Translations under genes and position numbers: made by a program
Shown here: piece by piece, positions 52,981 to 61,795 of the stretch
Numbering within the stretch: position 1 is the stretch's first letter
Layout of the letters: each line of letters opens with the position of its first letter
DNA from: Flagellimonas alvinocaridis
GTDB lineage: Bacteria; Bacteroidota; Bacteroidia; Flavobacteriales; Flavobacteriaceae
Assembly: GCF_004916895.1 (NCBI RefSeq)
Contig: NZ_SNTZ01000003.1
Span: forward strand, 62,001-126,000
Length of the DNA: 64,000 nt
Direction of reading: 5' to 3'
Notes under the pieces: model-generated
The model's database searches: none
What the model was told of the DNA's origin: nothing
What the model saw: only the letters and a program-made list of their open reading frames with translations

Positions 52981-53010
52981 CAAAGATACAGCGAAGGCTT
53001 GGCAGAGCAA
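52981..53010 (-). promoter_or_regulatory. Promoter of the HPP-family gene
   Basis: On the - strand TATCTTTG (52988 to 52981) matches TAnnTTTG, and a TTG (53010 to 53008) lies 19 bp above it. The ATG at 52973 begins 8 bases below the -7 box, so little or no leader is expected. Confidence 0.6.
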
Positions 53011-53372
53011 TGCCATTTCCTGTAGTTTTAACCTGCATTGAATCCCTTTGTTGTTACAGAAATAACGTTTGTTAATGGCTGTAAAATAGTGCTAAGACTA
53101 AGTGTCTTAAACACAGTTGGTTATTATGATTTTTGGTCGATTTCTACCCAAGTGGGTAAATATTCCCCGGAGGACTATTGGCTTGTTTATTTTTTAAATG
53201 ATTTAAGTAGCTGATAAACAGAATGTTGAATGTATTTGCTTTATATTCTATTCATTAGGCATACAGTTTGCTCTTTTTTTGGCACAATGGATTGGCATTG
53301 AGGTCAAACTATTCGATTAAGGCACTGAACAAGAAGGATGGATTGTCAATAATTCAATCAAAAAGGAATTTC
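53011..53372. other. Intergenic region between the HPP and Rnk-like genes
   Basis: About 360 bp without a supported gene. Two small inverted repeats are visible: TAAGAC (53093-53098) with GTCTTA (53104-53109), and TACCCA/TGGGTA at about 53147-53160. A frame open from a TTG at 53268 continues into the Rnk-like gene but has no family resemblance before its Met36. Confidence 0.4.
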
Positions 53373-53855
53373 ATGAAATACGGTAGTCTGGTTTTGGAAA
53401 AACATGACTTTTTGATGATTAAAAAGTTTATGGAATTGAACGCTTCCTTGGAAGACTACATGCATAAAAATGCTTTGGAAATCCTAGATGGGAACTTGGA
53501 GGGCGCCATTGTGCTTCAAGCAGATAAAATGCCATCGGATATTGTACGGCTCTATTCACAGTTCATTTTAACCAATTCTTCGGGTTGGCGTGAACAATTT
53601 GAGTTGGTTTCGCCCAATGAAGTTAACCCCAAGAAAAACAAAATCTCAGTGATAAGTGGCTTGGGAGCATCGATAATTGGATTGTCCGAAGGGGATATCG
53701 TAAAATTTGGAGTCCCGGGAAACATTATGATGCTTCGACTGGAAAATGTGCAGCAGAGCGGCAGGAAAATAACGTTGGAAGTATCCGAAAATGAACTTAA
53801 GAAATTATTCAAGCGAAACAAGGATACTTTTCTGGCCAATGAGCTGGAATCCTAG
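53373..53855 (+). CDS. Rnk/GreA-type transcription elongation factor-like protein
   Basis: A 160-residue protein from the ATG at 53373 (MKYGSLVLEKHDF), chosen because family members begin with this strand and because the upstream frame looks non-coding. The N-terminal part (about 15-75) is helical, weaker than a full GreA coiled coil. The C-terminal FKBP-like domain (about 85-150) has VSPNEVNPKKNKISVIS, GLGASIIGLSEGDIVKF and LRLENVQ, typical of GreA/GreB/Rnk C-termini (PIGxALLGxxxGD). Such proteins bind RNA polymerase in the secondary channel region. No link to the neighbours is evident. Confidence 0.75.
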   Translation: MKYGSLVLEKHDFLMIKKFMELNASLEDYMHKNALEILDGNLEGAIVLQADKMPSDIVRLYSQFILTNSSGWREQFELVSPNEVNPKKNKISVISGLGASIIGLSEGDIVKFGVPGNIMMLRLENVQQSGRKITLEVSENELKKLFKRNKDTFLANELES

Positions 53856-53966
53856 AGTATGCCAATGGAATACAATGTATGAAACAATTCCAATGCAATC
53901 ATAGTGCACTGGGGTAGTTTGAGGCGAAGATTTTTTCAAAGACTTTATTTAATAGAAAACGATACT

Positions 53967-54590
53967 ATGAAAGCCAAACTTTCTGGAAAACAACGAATAC
54001 TGGTTGGGGCTATATTGACTTTTGCTTTTTTATTGGTCTTGGGGTCCAATTTGCTGGATCGTAAGCATTTTGAAACCATACAAAGAACGGTCAGTTCCAT
54101 ATACCATGACCGTATTATGGTCCAAGATTATATCTACAAGCTAAGGAACCATATTTATGTGGAGGAACTCGCCCTTATTGAAGGAAGGGAGAAAGTGGAA
54201 CCTTACCTTGTCTCGCAAAAGATTCAGCCTATTCTGAATGATTATAAAAACACCGTATTGACTCCTGAAGAGAGCAAACTTTTAGAGCGCTTGATAAATG
54301 GATTTTCTGGATTGGAAACATTGGAATTGGAAGGTAAGGCAGGAGGTAAAAGTCAAAATGTGCAAGTAAACACCAAGGAAACACTTGTTAAACTCAAGAA
54401 AAATCTTGATGCGCTGGAGGCCATTCAAATAGAGGAAAGTAAAAGGCTTACAAAGATTTCGGAAAAATCGTTGGGCATCAATATGATGTTGTCCAATCTT
54501 GAGATGACTTTTTTGGTTCTAATCGGTATGGCAATAGCTCTTTTGGCCTTTCAACCAATAAAGACCCTGAATCTTGTGCATCGAAATTGA
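53967..54590 (+). CDS. Membrane protein with periplasmic four-helix-bundle (MCP-like) sensor domain
   Basis: A 207-residue protein from the ATG at 53967 (MKAKLSGKQRILVG); the longer frame from 53904 adds a leader lacking similarity. Two membrane helices (about 10-28 and 178-198) enclose a helical periplasmic region (about 30-175) rich in heptad-like Leu/Ile patterns (RLTKISEKSLGINMMLSNLE), as in the 4HB_MCP domain. No HAMP, kinase or methyl-accepting domain follows, so it is a stand-alone sensor or a truncated receptor of unknown output. It follows the Rnk-like gene by 111 bp on the same strand. Confidence 0.65.
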   Translation: MKAKLSGKQRILVGAILTFAFLLVLGSNLLDRKHFETIQRTVSSIYHDRIMVQDYIYKLRNHIYVEELALIEGREKVEPYLVSQKIQPILNDYKNTVLTPEESKLLERLINGFSGLETLELEGKAGGKSQNVQVNTKETLVKLKKNLDALEAIQIEESKRLTKISEKSLGINMMLSNLEMTFLVLIGMAIALLAFQPIKTLNLVHRN

Positions 54591-54679
54591 ATCATCGGAT
54601 GCATCTACCTGAAATTGCAAAAACGGAGCTCGCTAAAATCCAAGCTCAAGAGGTAGCCTAGTCGTCCCTGAGCGGATTC

Positions 54680-57082
54680 TCATCGCTTTAAGGCAAAATG
54701 AAACCTGTAGACATCTGTTATGGTCCCATTTGTGAATTGAACATTGCACCAGTATGTAGTGGAAGGCATTGGTTTTCCACGGTAGCGCCCATCCCAATTG
54801 GGATTTTCAGGAGTTAGAACGGCAACCAATTTTCCATAACGATCATAAATTTGGGTAAAATAATCACAGTCTGCATCGTTCTCTAAAAACCAATAATCAT
54901 TTATTCCATCACCATTAGGGGTGAAAAACTTCTTGAATGTAAAGCAAAGTCCGTTGTCTTCAACGCAAGGCAGTCCAATGAAAGGTTCGGAAAACGTGCA
55001 ACCATTGTTCACATCAAAAACTACGATGTTTTCATATAAGCCTGTTTCCAGAGCACTTAAATTGATTTGTCCAAGGTCATCGGAAGCAATGGTATTGGTA
55101 GTTTGGGCATCATTAAAATCGTATGAAACCTGATATAGCGCATTAGGGACAAGACCAATAATCTGTATGTTCCCGTCAGAGTTGGCACAATTGGTTGGGG
55201 AAGTGATTACAAACTGCAAATCAGCGTTTGAACTTTCAAGCACCACATCACCGTAATAATTTTCACAACCGTTTACCTCTTCCCTGATCATGAAGCCCAT
55301 GTAAGAGCCTCCGGGTAGTTCATCAACAACGATTTCGCCATTTGGATTTGCCGTTGATTGCAGGGAAGTTGGAATGGATTGGTATTCATAGGAAATAGTA
55401 TAGTCAATATTCGCAACCAGATTGCTGATGATGATACTTCCATTGTTGGCACCACATTCCGTTGGCTCCGTAATGGTAATTTGAGCATCCAAACTTGACC
55501 CACTTAGCACAACATTTCCAAGGTTATCGGTGCAGTTGATTACATTTTCAGTTACAATGATGTCATTATACGCTCCCTGCTCCAATCCTGTAACTTGAAC
55601 GATTCCATTTACATCCGAGATATAATTGTCCGTCACCAAATTTCCCCCATGCACATAGGTTATGGTGTATTCTTTTTCCGGGGCCAAGTCCGAAACGGTG
55701 AATGAACCATCATTGGTTGAACACCCAGAGGGGTCGGTTTGGTCAGAAAGTGTATAGAAAACATCGCCTAAGTCAAGAATCCAGATTGCACCTCTCTCGG
55801 GTCCATTTTCACTGTCGTGATAGGCACTCACGGCAATTTTTGGATTTTGACCACCATTTAAAAGGGTAATAGCCCCTCCAAAATAGTCGCCACCATTCAG
55901 TTCTCCCGAGAAGCAATGCTCCCCATACGTATAAAAGAAGTCTTCGGAAACGGTTCCATCATTGTTTAATTCAATCATATAAAATCCACCAGTTGCAGAT
56001 GATAGGGTGGGGTTTAGGTGCCCTAAAGCCCCTACTAAAATTTCAAGCCTGCCATCACCATCTATGTCATTGGTGCCATCAATTGATTCACCGAACAGGG
56101 CGCTGCCAGAAATTTGATGTGAAAGTCCCCCAGAAAGATTACTTACTTTTTGGGATGATTTCACTGTTCCGTCTGTATTTAAGTACAAGGTATAAAAGCT
56201 GCCTGCATTTACCGCTCCATCATCATCCCTATATGCGCCCACAACGATGTCGGTTACATTGTCCCCATCCAAATCACCCATGTTGAGAACGGAACCCCCA
56301 AAATAATCCTCAAATTCAAGAATGGGCGTAAACCCACCCTGTGTATCACTGATTTTTTGATATGAGTTCACGGTTAGATCGGCATTCATGAAAAGTATCC
56401 ACAGTGCACCCCTCCTAGAACCTCCGTCAGCATCCCTTCTTGATGCAACGGCCAAATCGGCAATACCATCATTATTTAGATCTCCAATGCTTTCAATATC
56501 GGTTCCAAAAATTGCATCTCCGTTTATGACACCAGTAAAACCTCCTTGGGTATCACTGATTTTTACATGCGAGTTAACGGTTCCATCGTTGTTTAGGCTC
56601 AAAATCCAAACAGCACCATGCCAATAACCGCCATCCCCATCATAATCTGCACCAACGGCCAATTCAATACGTCCGTCAGAATTTAAATCCCCGAGATAGG
56701 CAACGGCGCCCCCGAAACGATCATCATTCTCAAGCACTCCCGTAAACCCACCTTGAGTATCACTGATTTTGGTTTGATTGATAACTTGGTTGTCCGCATC
56801 CAAAAAAAGAATCCAAACAGCTCCCCGATCAGTGCCACCATCATCGTCGGTGTACGCTCCTACGGCCAAATCGTTGACCCCGTTTCCGTCCAAATCCCCA
56901 ATATTGTCTATGGCGATTCCCCACGAATCAAAATCATCTAGATTCCCTGTGAATCCACCATTGGTCTCATTTATTTTTTGATAATCAGCAACATTATAGC
57001 TTTGCGAAAAGCAAGGGAAAGAGCAAACAAGTAAGGAAAAAAGAAGCAGCTTGTGGGTTAAAGAATACGTTTGTGGAGTCAT
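54680..57082 (-). CDS. T9SS-secreted FG-GAP repeat protein (type B sorting domain)
   Basis: An 800-residue exported protein (signal peptide 1-27, ending FSQ). Residues about 30-380 hold five FG-GAP/integrin-alpha-like blades, each with a calcium loop such as GDLDGNGVNDLAVGAYTDDD followed by a GAVWIL strand and the KISDTQGGFTG linker. Residues about 440-700 contain three repeats of an SprB-like beta domain (CGANNGSIIISNLV, CANSDGNIQIIGLV). The C-terminus (about 712-800) is the gliding-motility-associated type B sorting domain: FFTPNGDGINDYW, QIYDRYGKLVAVL and WDGRYRGKPMPSTTYW. It is probably a surface adhesin or structural protein sent out by type IX secretion. No operon partner. Confidence 0.93.
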   Translation of the reverse strand: MTPQTYSLTHKLLLFSLLVCSFPCFSQSYNVADYQKINETNGGFTGNLDDFDSWGIAIDNIGDLDGNGVNDLAVGAYTDDDGGTDRGAVWILFLDADNQVINQTKISDTQGGFTGVLENDDRFGGAVAYLGDLNSDGRIELAVGADYDGDGGYWHGAVWILSLNNDGTVNSHVKISDTQGGFTGVINGDAIFGTDIESIGDLNNDGIADLAVASRRDADGGSRRGALWILFMNADLTVNSYQKISDTQGGFTPILEFEDYFGGSVLNMGDLDGDNVTDIVVGAYRDDDGAVNAGSFYTLYLNTDGTVKSSQKVSNLSGGLSHQISGSALFGESIDGTNDIDGDGRLEILVGALGHLNPTLSSATGGFYMIELNNDGTVSEDFFYTYGEHCFSGELNGGDYFGGAITLLNGGQNPKIAVSAYHDSENGPERGAIWILDLGDVFYTLSDQTDPSGCSTNDGSFTVSDLAPEKEYTITYVHGGNLVTDNYISDVNGIVQVTGLEQGAYNDIIVTENVINCTDNLGNVVLSGSSLDAQITITEPTECGANNGSIIISNLVANIDYTISYEYQSIPTSLQSTANPNGEIVVDELPGGSYMGFMIREEVNGCENYYGDVVLESSNADLQFVITSPTNCANSDGNIQIIGLVPNALYQVSYDFNDAQTTNTIASDDLGQINLSALETGLYENIVVFDVNNGCTFSEPFIGLPCVEDNGLCFTFKKFFTPNGDGINDYWFLENDADCDYFTQIYDRYGKLVAVLTPENPNWDGRYRGKPMPSTTYWCNVQFTNGTITDVYRFHFALKR

Positions 57083-57231
57083 TGAAAGTCAACAATGAGG
57101 TTTGGTACAAATTAAAGATTTCGTAGTGAAGAAGAGGTATAAACTCCTGTTTTTTGGTCAAAGTGCACCTATTCTTCCACCTACTGTACAACTCATGCAA
57201 GAACATGACGAGGATTCTAGTTTGAAATGGG

Positions 57232-57239
57232 TAACTTTG
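57232..57239 (+). promoter_or_regulatory. -7 element of the FkbM-type methyltransferase gene
   Basis: TAACTTTG matches the Bacteroidota TAnnTTTG box and lies 19 bp before the ATG at 57259. A clear -33 element 18-20 bp above it was not found, so the promoter is tentative. Confidence 0.45.
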
Positions 57240-57258
57240 ATTTTCATTTAAGTCTAAT

Positions 57259-58152
57259 TTGATGGGTTTTTTTCATTCTTTGGTGTATGAACCAAATGTG
57301 AATCGGTTGCTGAGAAATGTGAACAGGATTTTGTCTCCCTTGCTGCCAGAACACATAAAGATTCATCCATCGGGGTCGATAAAGGTAGATGTTGGCAATG
57401 GGATTGCGTTTCGGTTAAAGACGAATCAAACCAGTTATATCACACGTGAACTTTTCTGGGATAAACCTGAGAATTTTGAATACACCCCTCTTTTTATAGA
57501 GCTGGTAAAAAAGGTTGAAACTTTTTGGGATGTAGGGACCAATATTGGTTATTATTCCATTCTAGGGTGTATGGTAAACCCAAAACTGAAGGTGCATGCT
57601 TTTGAACCTTCAATGGGCCCCATGACCTATCTTGAGGAAAACATTAAAATCAACAACATTGCGGATAGGGTAAAGATAGAACCCGTGGCTCTCTCCGATG
57701 TAAACGGGGACATAGAGTTTTATCAAATACATAATCCAAAATTCCCTGACACTTTAAATTTATCTGGGGAACACAACATTGGGACAAAAACACAATTGCC
57801 CTCCAAGAAGGTTAAAGTACGATCATCTAGATTGGATGATTATAACCAGCCCAATAAAAGGATAGATTTAATCAAAATAGATACTGAAGGAGCCGAGGTC
57901 CATGTGCTCAAAGGGTCCCAGGAAACCATAAAAACCCAACAGCCCATAATAATCTGCGAAACACTTTTCAATGGTAATGAAGGCCAGATTGAAGCACTGT
58001 TGAAGGATGAGGATTATTTGTTTTTTAACCATACCGAGAAAGGCCTGGAAGAAGTTCCAACTTTGGTCCGGGAAAAGGATAACGGGGTAAGAAACTGTTT
58101 TATGGTTCCACGATCTAAGAAAGATATGATTATGTCGCTTATTGCCCGGTAA
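57259..58152 (+). CDS. FkbM-family SAM-dependent methyltransferase
   Basis: A 297-residue cytoplasmic enzyme. The SAM-binding motif I is FWDVGTNIGYYSILG (about 92-106), motif post-I is VHAFEPSMG, followed by NNIADRVKIEPVALSD and, near 205, RIDLIKIDTEGAEVHVLKG, the FkbM signature. Members O-methylate sugars or polyketides; in Bacteroidota they often modify surface glycans. No glycan cluster surrounds it here, so the acceptor is unknown. It is convergent with the PhyH gene. Confidence 0.9.
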   Translation: MMGFFHSLVYEPNVNRLLRNVNRILSPLLPEHIKIHPSGSIKVDVGNGIAFRLKTNQTSYITRELFWDKPENFEYTPLFIELVKKVETFWDVGTNIGYYSILGCMVNPKLKVHAFEPSMGPMTYLEENIKINNIADRVKIEPVALSDVNGDIEFYQIHNPKFPDTLNLSGEHNIGTKTQLPSKKVKVRSSRLDDYNQPNKRIDLIKIDTEGAEVHVLKGSQETIKTQQPIIICETLFNGNEGQIEALLKDEDYLFFNHTEKGLEEVPTLVREKDNGVRNCFMVPRSKKDMIMSLIAR

Positions 58153-58204
58153 TGGTATTCCCTTAAGACAAACCAAATGATTATTAAAGGAATATCAGGA
58201 TATA

Positions 58205-58930
58205 TCAACTTCTTTTTTTTCTGTCACCTGTATGATCCATTCCTTGTTCCCGCTCCAATAGAATCATCTGTTTCGGCCTAAAATTAAGTATGAGTGCTCT
58301 TCGTGGGCCATTGGTGGTGTTGCCCTTACTGTAGTGGAGGGTAAACCCATCATGGAAAGTGCATCCGCCGGCAAGCAGGGGAACTGCTTGGGCACCGGTA
58401 GTATCTGAATTGCAATACAGGGCACCTCCGCCAGACAAACTTTGGTGTGGCAGTACCTCTTGCTCTTTTACGGGTAGAAACCACATACATCCATTTTCTT
58501 CATGAACATTGTCCAGCGCAATCCAGCAACTGGCAGCACGTTTGTCAGGTAAATCAATCCAATAGGCTGCATCTTGGTGCCACGGGGTTTCTGTATTGGT
58601 GTGGGGAGCTTTATTGATCAACATATCAAAATCCAAGTCCATATCATCCCCTAGAAGCTGTTTGGCCCACTGCAAAGCCTTTTGGTATACATGGTGGTTT
58701 TGTAATTTTTCCTCAACCAAGCTAGGTCGCATAATTTGGGTGATGCGTTCCATTTTTTCATTTTCGGCCACTGTATTTCCCGCAAGGTCGCTTCGCAAAC
58801 CTATGGTTTTTTCCTTTTCAGATAAAAGTTGGTTGTATATGGCTTGAAGTTCTTTTACTTCATCTGTTGTCAATAATTCTGGGATGGCTACATAGCCTTC
58901 CGAGAGAAAATTTTTCTTGAATGTATCCAT
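58205..58930 (-). CDS. Phytanoyl-CoA dioxygenase (PhyH) family Fe(II)/2-oxoglutarate oxygenase
   Basis: A 241-residue protein from the ATG at 58930 (MDTFKKNFLSEGYVAIPELL). The longer frame to 59200 runs into the divergent AraC gene and is rejected. The jelly-roll metal site is formed by His and Asp of TPWHQDAAYW (near 118-127) and the distal His of LHYSKGNTTNGPRRAL (near 210-225), where the Arg binds 2-oxoglutarate. It hydroxylates a small molecule; the substrate is not known. It is divergent from an AraC regulator gene across 81 bp, which probably controls it. Confidence 0.9.
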   Translation of the reverse strand: MDTFKKNFLSEGYVAIPELLTTDEVKELQAIYNQLLSEKEKTIGLRSDLAGNTVAENEKMERITQIMRPSLVEEKLQNHHVYQKALQWAKQLLGDDMDLDFDMLINKAPHTNTETPWHQDAAYWIDLPDKRAASCWIALDNVHEENGCMWFLPVKEQEVLPHQSLSGGGALYCNSDTTGAQAVPLLAGGCTFHDGFTLHYSKGNTTNGPRRALILNFRPKQMILLEREQGMDHTGDRKKRS

Positions 58931-59011
58931 GGATTTAAGTTTTTCCAAAAATGACAACTCTATATTAAAATAGCTACTATTTTTATACAACCTTACTTTT
59001 TTGAACATGTT

Positions 59012-59875
59012 ATGAAAAAAGCGTCGACCCGTACCGTTCTTTTGCCCCATCAGCATGGAATTTCCAGGGTGCAGCAAATGGGCCACTATCGTTATTCCGC
59101 TGCAAAACCGGGATTGGAGAATCATTTCCATCAAAATAGTATTGAGATTTGTTATTGTATAGATGGTGTGCAACAATATAGTGTGGGAAGCCGGATACAT
59201 TATTTAAGGGGAGGGGATATTTTGATAATTCCAGCAAACCAAACCCATAGTACGGGAGGTATGCCTGAAGAAAAAGGAGAGTTGTTCTGGATTCAACTGC
59301 AGCTTGGTGACCGGCACGGGAAACTATGCCATTTACCCCAAGAGAAGACTAATTTATTGTTGAAGCATCTACAAAATGCTTCCAACGCACCTTTTTTTGG
59401 AGGACTTCAACTAAAGGAACTGTTGATGGAACTTTTTACCTTGGTGAAGCAAGATGCAAAGGGATTGGACAGTATACGAAAGGAAGTGGTGTTACTGCGC
59501 TTGTTGTTGGATACTTTGGAACTTTCACAGCGTAGGCAGGAAAAGGAAGTATCAGAGCGTATTAGGGCTATAGATGGTTTTATAGAAAAAAACCTCCATA
59601 GGAGTATTTATGTGGATGAATTGGCCGATTTGACCCAAGTGTCAACCGGTTATTTTAAGGCGTGGTTTAAAATCAATATGGGTAATACTCCAAAGGAGTA
59701 TATAAATCGAAAACGTATTGATCTAGCCAAAAAAAGGTTGCAAAGGGAAATTTCCGTGACCAAAGTGGCTTATGACCTCGGGTTTAACTCGTCCCAATAC
59801 TTTTCAACAGTATTTCGAAAATATACAGGGAAATCACCGAAGGAATATATACAAGAAAAAACTAAGGCCGAATGA
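59012..59875 (+). CDS. AraC-family transcriptional regulator
   Basis: A 287-residue regulator. The N-terminal cupin-like sensing domain (about 20-110) includes NSIEICYCIDGVQQYSVG and GGDILIIPANQTHSTGG. The C-terminal DNA-binding domain (about 185-285) has two helix-turn-helix units: VDELADLTQVSTGYFKAWFK and VTKVAYDLGFNSSQYFSTVF followed by GKSPKEY. The divergent PhyH oxygenase gene is its likely target, with sugar or sugar-like ligands typical of this cupin branch. Its last codons form part of a terminator hairpin that serves the opposite strand. Confidence 0.93.
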   Translation: MKKASTRTVLLPHQHGISRVQQMGHYRYSAAKPGLENHFHQNSIEICYCIDGVQQYSVGSRIHYLRGGDILIIPANQTHSTGGMPEEKGELFWIQLQLGDRHGKLCHLPQEKTNLLLKHLQNASNAPFFGGLQLKELLMELFTLVKQDAKGLDSIRKEVVLLRLLLDTLELSQRRQEKEVSERIRAIDGFIEKNLHRSIYVDELADLTQVSTGYFKAWFKINMGNTPKEYINRKRIDLAKKRLQREISVTKVAYDLGFNSSQYFSTVFRKYTGKSPKEYIQEKTKAE

Positions 59876-59891
59876 ATCCATTCGGCCTTAG
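59855..59891 (-). terminator. Terminator of the RidA operon, overlapping the araC-type gene end
   Basis: CTAAGGCCGAATG (59862-59874) pairs perfectly over 13 bp with CATTCGGCCTTAG (59879-59891) around a 4-base loop. Read on the - strand it is followed by TTTTTTC, a proper intrinsic terminator for the transcript ending with the RidA gene. Its distal arm and T tract lie inside the last codons and stop of the AraC-family gene on the other strand. Confidence 0.85.
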
Positions 59892-59915
59892 CTCTTATAT
59901 GACAGATAATTGGGT

Positions 59916-60500
59916 TTACTCTTGAACTTCTACCACCATGTCTATCTCCACGGCAATATTGCTGGGTAAAGACCCCATTCCCACAGCAGCACGTGCATGC
60001 TTGCCACGTTCTCCAAAAACGGCCACCATTAAATCGGAATAACCGTTTATTACCTTAGGATGGTCTGTAAAATCAGGTACGGCATTGACCATTCCCTTTA
60101 CTTTTACAATACGCTTTACCTTGTTAAGATTGCCTAGTTCTGCTTTTAGCACAGAAAGTTGGTTTATACCGGTAATCCGTGCAGCTTCATACCCTTCTTC
60201 AATGGAAAGGTCTGCGCCCACTTTGCCAGTGATGTTTTCACCATCTGCTTTAAGTGGACCCTTACCTGCCAGAAAAATTAGGTTTCCAACACGAACAGCA
60301 TTTACATAATTGGCCACAGGAGGTGAGGGTTCACTCAAAGTAATTCCCAATTCCTGAATTTTGGCTTCAGGATTATAATTGGGGTCAATGACCTCCTTCT
60401 CTACAGGGGCACTTTCGGTCTGTGCCGGATTTTCTTGTTTTGGTTGACAGGAAACTAAGCCTATCAAAACAACACTAAGAAAAAAAATAGTACGTTTCAT
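59916..60500 (-). CDS. RidA/YjgF-family protein with a lipoprotein signal peptide
   Basis: A 194-residue protein. A signal peptide with lipobox GLVSC (Cys18) and a Glu/Pro-rich linker (about 20-48) precede a full RidA domain (about 50-192): PPVANYVNAVRVGNLIFLAG, the middle helices EEGYEAARITGINQLSVLKA, and the end HARAAVGMGSLPSNIAVEI with the substrate-binding Arg and the conserved Glu. RidA proteins hydrolyse reactive enamine/imine products of PLP enzymes, normally in the cytosol. This exported form lies 13 bp after a gene for a Tat-exported PLP enzyme, which makes functional pairing in the periplasm likely. Confidence 0.9.
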   Translation of the reverse strand: MKRTIFFLSVVLIGLVSCQPKQENPAQTESAPVEKEVIDPNYNPEAKIQELGITLSEPSPPVANYVNAVRVGNLIFLAGKGPLKADGENITGKVGADLSIEEGYEAARITGINQLSVLKAELGNLNKVKRIVKVKGMVNAVPDFTDHPKVINGYSDLMVAVFGERGKHARAAVGMGSLPSNIAVEIDMVVEVQE

Positions 60501-60513
60501 AGTTTGCGACGTT

Positions 60514-61725
60514 TTAGGCGTTGGCCAATATTTCTTTCAAACGTTTTGCAACAACACGTTCCTGTCCCGGATCCATCATCCAAGTAGTAATGCCTATATC
60601 ATCCTTACCTCCAACGGTCTGAATGGATGGATGCCCTTCACGAAGTTGTTTACGAGCTTCTTCTTTTGTGATTTTGACAACACTCTCATCCCAAGTTACC
60701 CTTAAGCTAGGTACGTGGTTGGCGTAAGGAGGAACATGGATTTCGGTCTCTACACCGGTAACTGATTTGGCACTGTCACTGATCAGTTGGATTTGGCTTT
60801 CCCAAAGTTTCCATTCTTGTTCATGGTCTTTGGACAAGTAAAGCTCCAAGGCCACCAACATACCCAAAATTTCTTCTTTGTTCACTTTCATACCCCTAGC
60901 AATAGTGGTACCTCTTGGTGGGCAGTGCAATCTTGCTGCCTCAATGTACTTACGCTTACCCAATAGAAGTCCGGCACTCTGAGGTCCACGGATTCCTTTT
61001 CCTCCCGAAAAACATACTAGGTCAAAGCCCAATTTGGTGTATTTGAAAAGATTCTCTACCGGAGGTACGTCCGCAGCACAATCGATCATACACGGAATAT
61101 TGTGTTTTTGGGAAAGTGCAACGAATTCTTCGTGCTTGATCTTGCCATTATCGGTATTTGCATTTAGGAACCAAAGCATTGCGGTGTTCTTGTTGATGGC
61201 CTTTTCCAATTCTTTGGTGCCATCCACTTCAATAATTTTTGCACCAGTGTTCAATAGGGCATGGGTGTATCCAATGGCATGTCCTTTTTGTACAATGACC
61301 TCATTTTTCAGTCCCGTTGTGTCAGGAAGCTGGCTTACCTTTTTGTTGTCCATTCCACAGATAATCCCGGCCAAACCAATGGTCATGGCACCAAAGCACC
61401 CAGAGGAAACGGTGGCATACTCGCAATCTAGCAGCTCGGCTATACGCTCACCGACCTTGTCCTGTAGGTCGTCCAGATTCACATATTCTGTGGTTGCATA
61501 TTTAATGGCATCCGTTACTTCCTTGCTCATTAGACATCCGGTCATAGAGGTATAGGTTCCTGCTGCATTGATGAACGTACGCACTCCAAGCTCCTTGAAG
61601 AAGTCCCGTGCCAAGGGTTGGGCCACCGAAGTTTCCAGCGTTTTTGCCGAAAGCAATCCGGTTCCCATTAGTCCGCCCGCAACGGGTAGGGCGGAAAGCG
61701 TTTTTAAAACTTTTCTTCTGCTCAT
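60514..61725 (-). CDS. SelA-like PLP-dependent enzyme with a Tat signal peptide
   Basis: A 403-residue fold-type I PLP enzyme of the SelA-related family that includes D-glucosaminate-6-phosphate ammonia lyase (DgaE). The N-terminus SRRKVLKTLSALPVAGGLMG is a twin-arginine signal, so the protein is exported folded with its cofactor. Catalytic region: SSGCFGAMTIGLAG (about 108-121, phosphate site), PCMIDCAADVPP (about 211-222, Asp for the pyridine N) and CFSGGKGIRGPQSAG (Lys243, Schiff base). It probably performs an elimination or deamination giving an enamine, which the neighbouring RidA would hydrolyse. Operon with RidA and an amidohydrolase. Confidence 0.85.
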   Translation of the reverse strand: MSRRKVLKTLSALPVAGGLMGTGLLSAKTLETSVAQPLARDFFKELGVRTFINAAGTYTSMTGCLMSKEVTDAIKYATTEYVNLDDLQDKVGERIAELLDCEYATVSSGCFGAMTIGLAGIICGMDNKKVSQLPDTTGLKNEVIVQKGHAIGYTHALLNTGAKIIEVDGTKELEKAINKNTAMLWFLNANTDNGKIKHEEFVALSQKHNIPCMIDCAADVPPVENLFKYTKLGFDLVCFSGGKGIRGPQSAGLLLGKRKYIEAARLHCPPRGTTIARGMKVNKEEILGMLVALELYLSKDHEQEWKLWESQIQLISDSAKSVTGVETEIHVPPYANHVPSLRVTWDESVVKITKEEARKQLREGHPSIQTVGGKDDIGITTWMMDPGQERVVAKRLKEILANA

Positions 61726-61795
61726 AATCTTTGGTTGTTTATATTAAAATTGTTCTTACTAGTTATAGGGTTTGTATTATCGCAATAGGGATTTT

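Noticed and set aside
56400-57000. Repeated DNA segments within the T9SS protein gene as a possible repeat array
   Set aside because: The repetition follows the five FG-GAP blades at protein level and is divergent at DNA level, so it is a domain repeat and not a CRISPR or tandem DNA array.
58931-59200. N-terminal extension of the PhyH-type frame up to 59200
   Set aside because: It would overlap the start of the divergent AraC-family gene and shows no family similarity; Met at 58930 begins the conserved domain.
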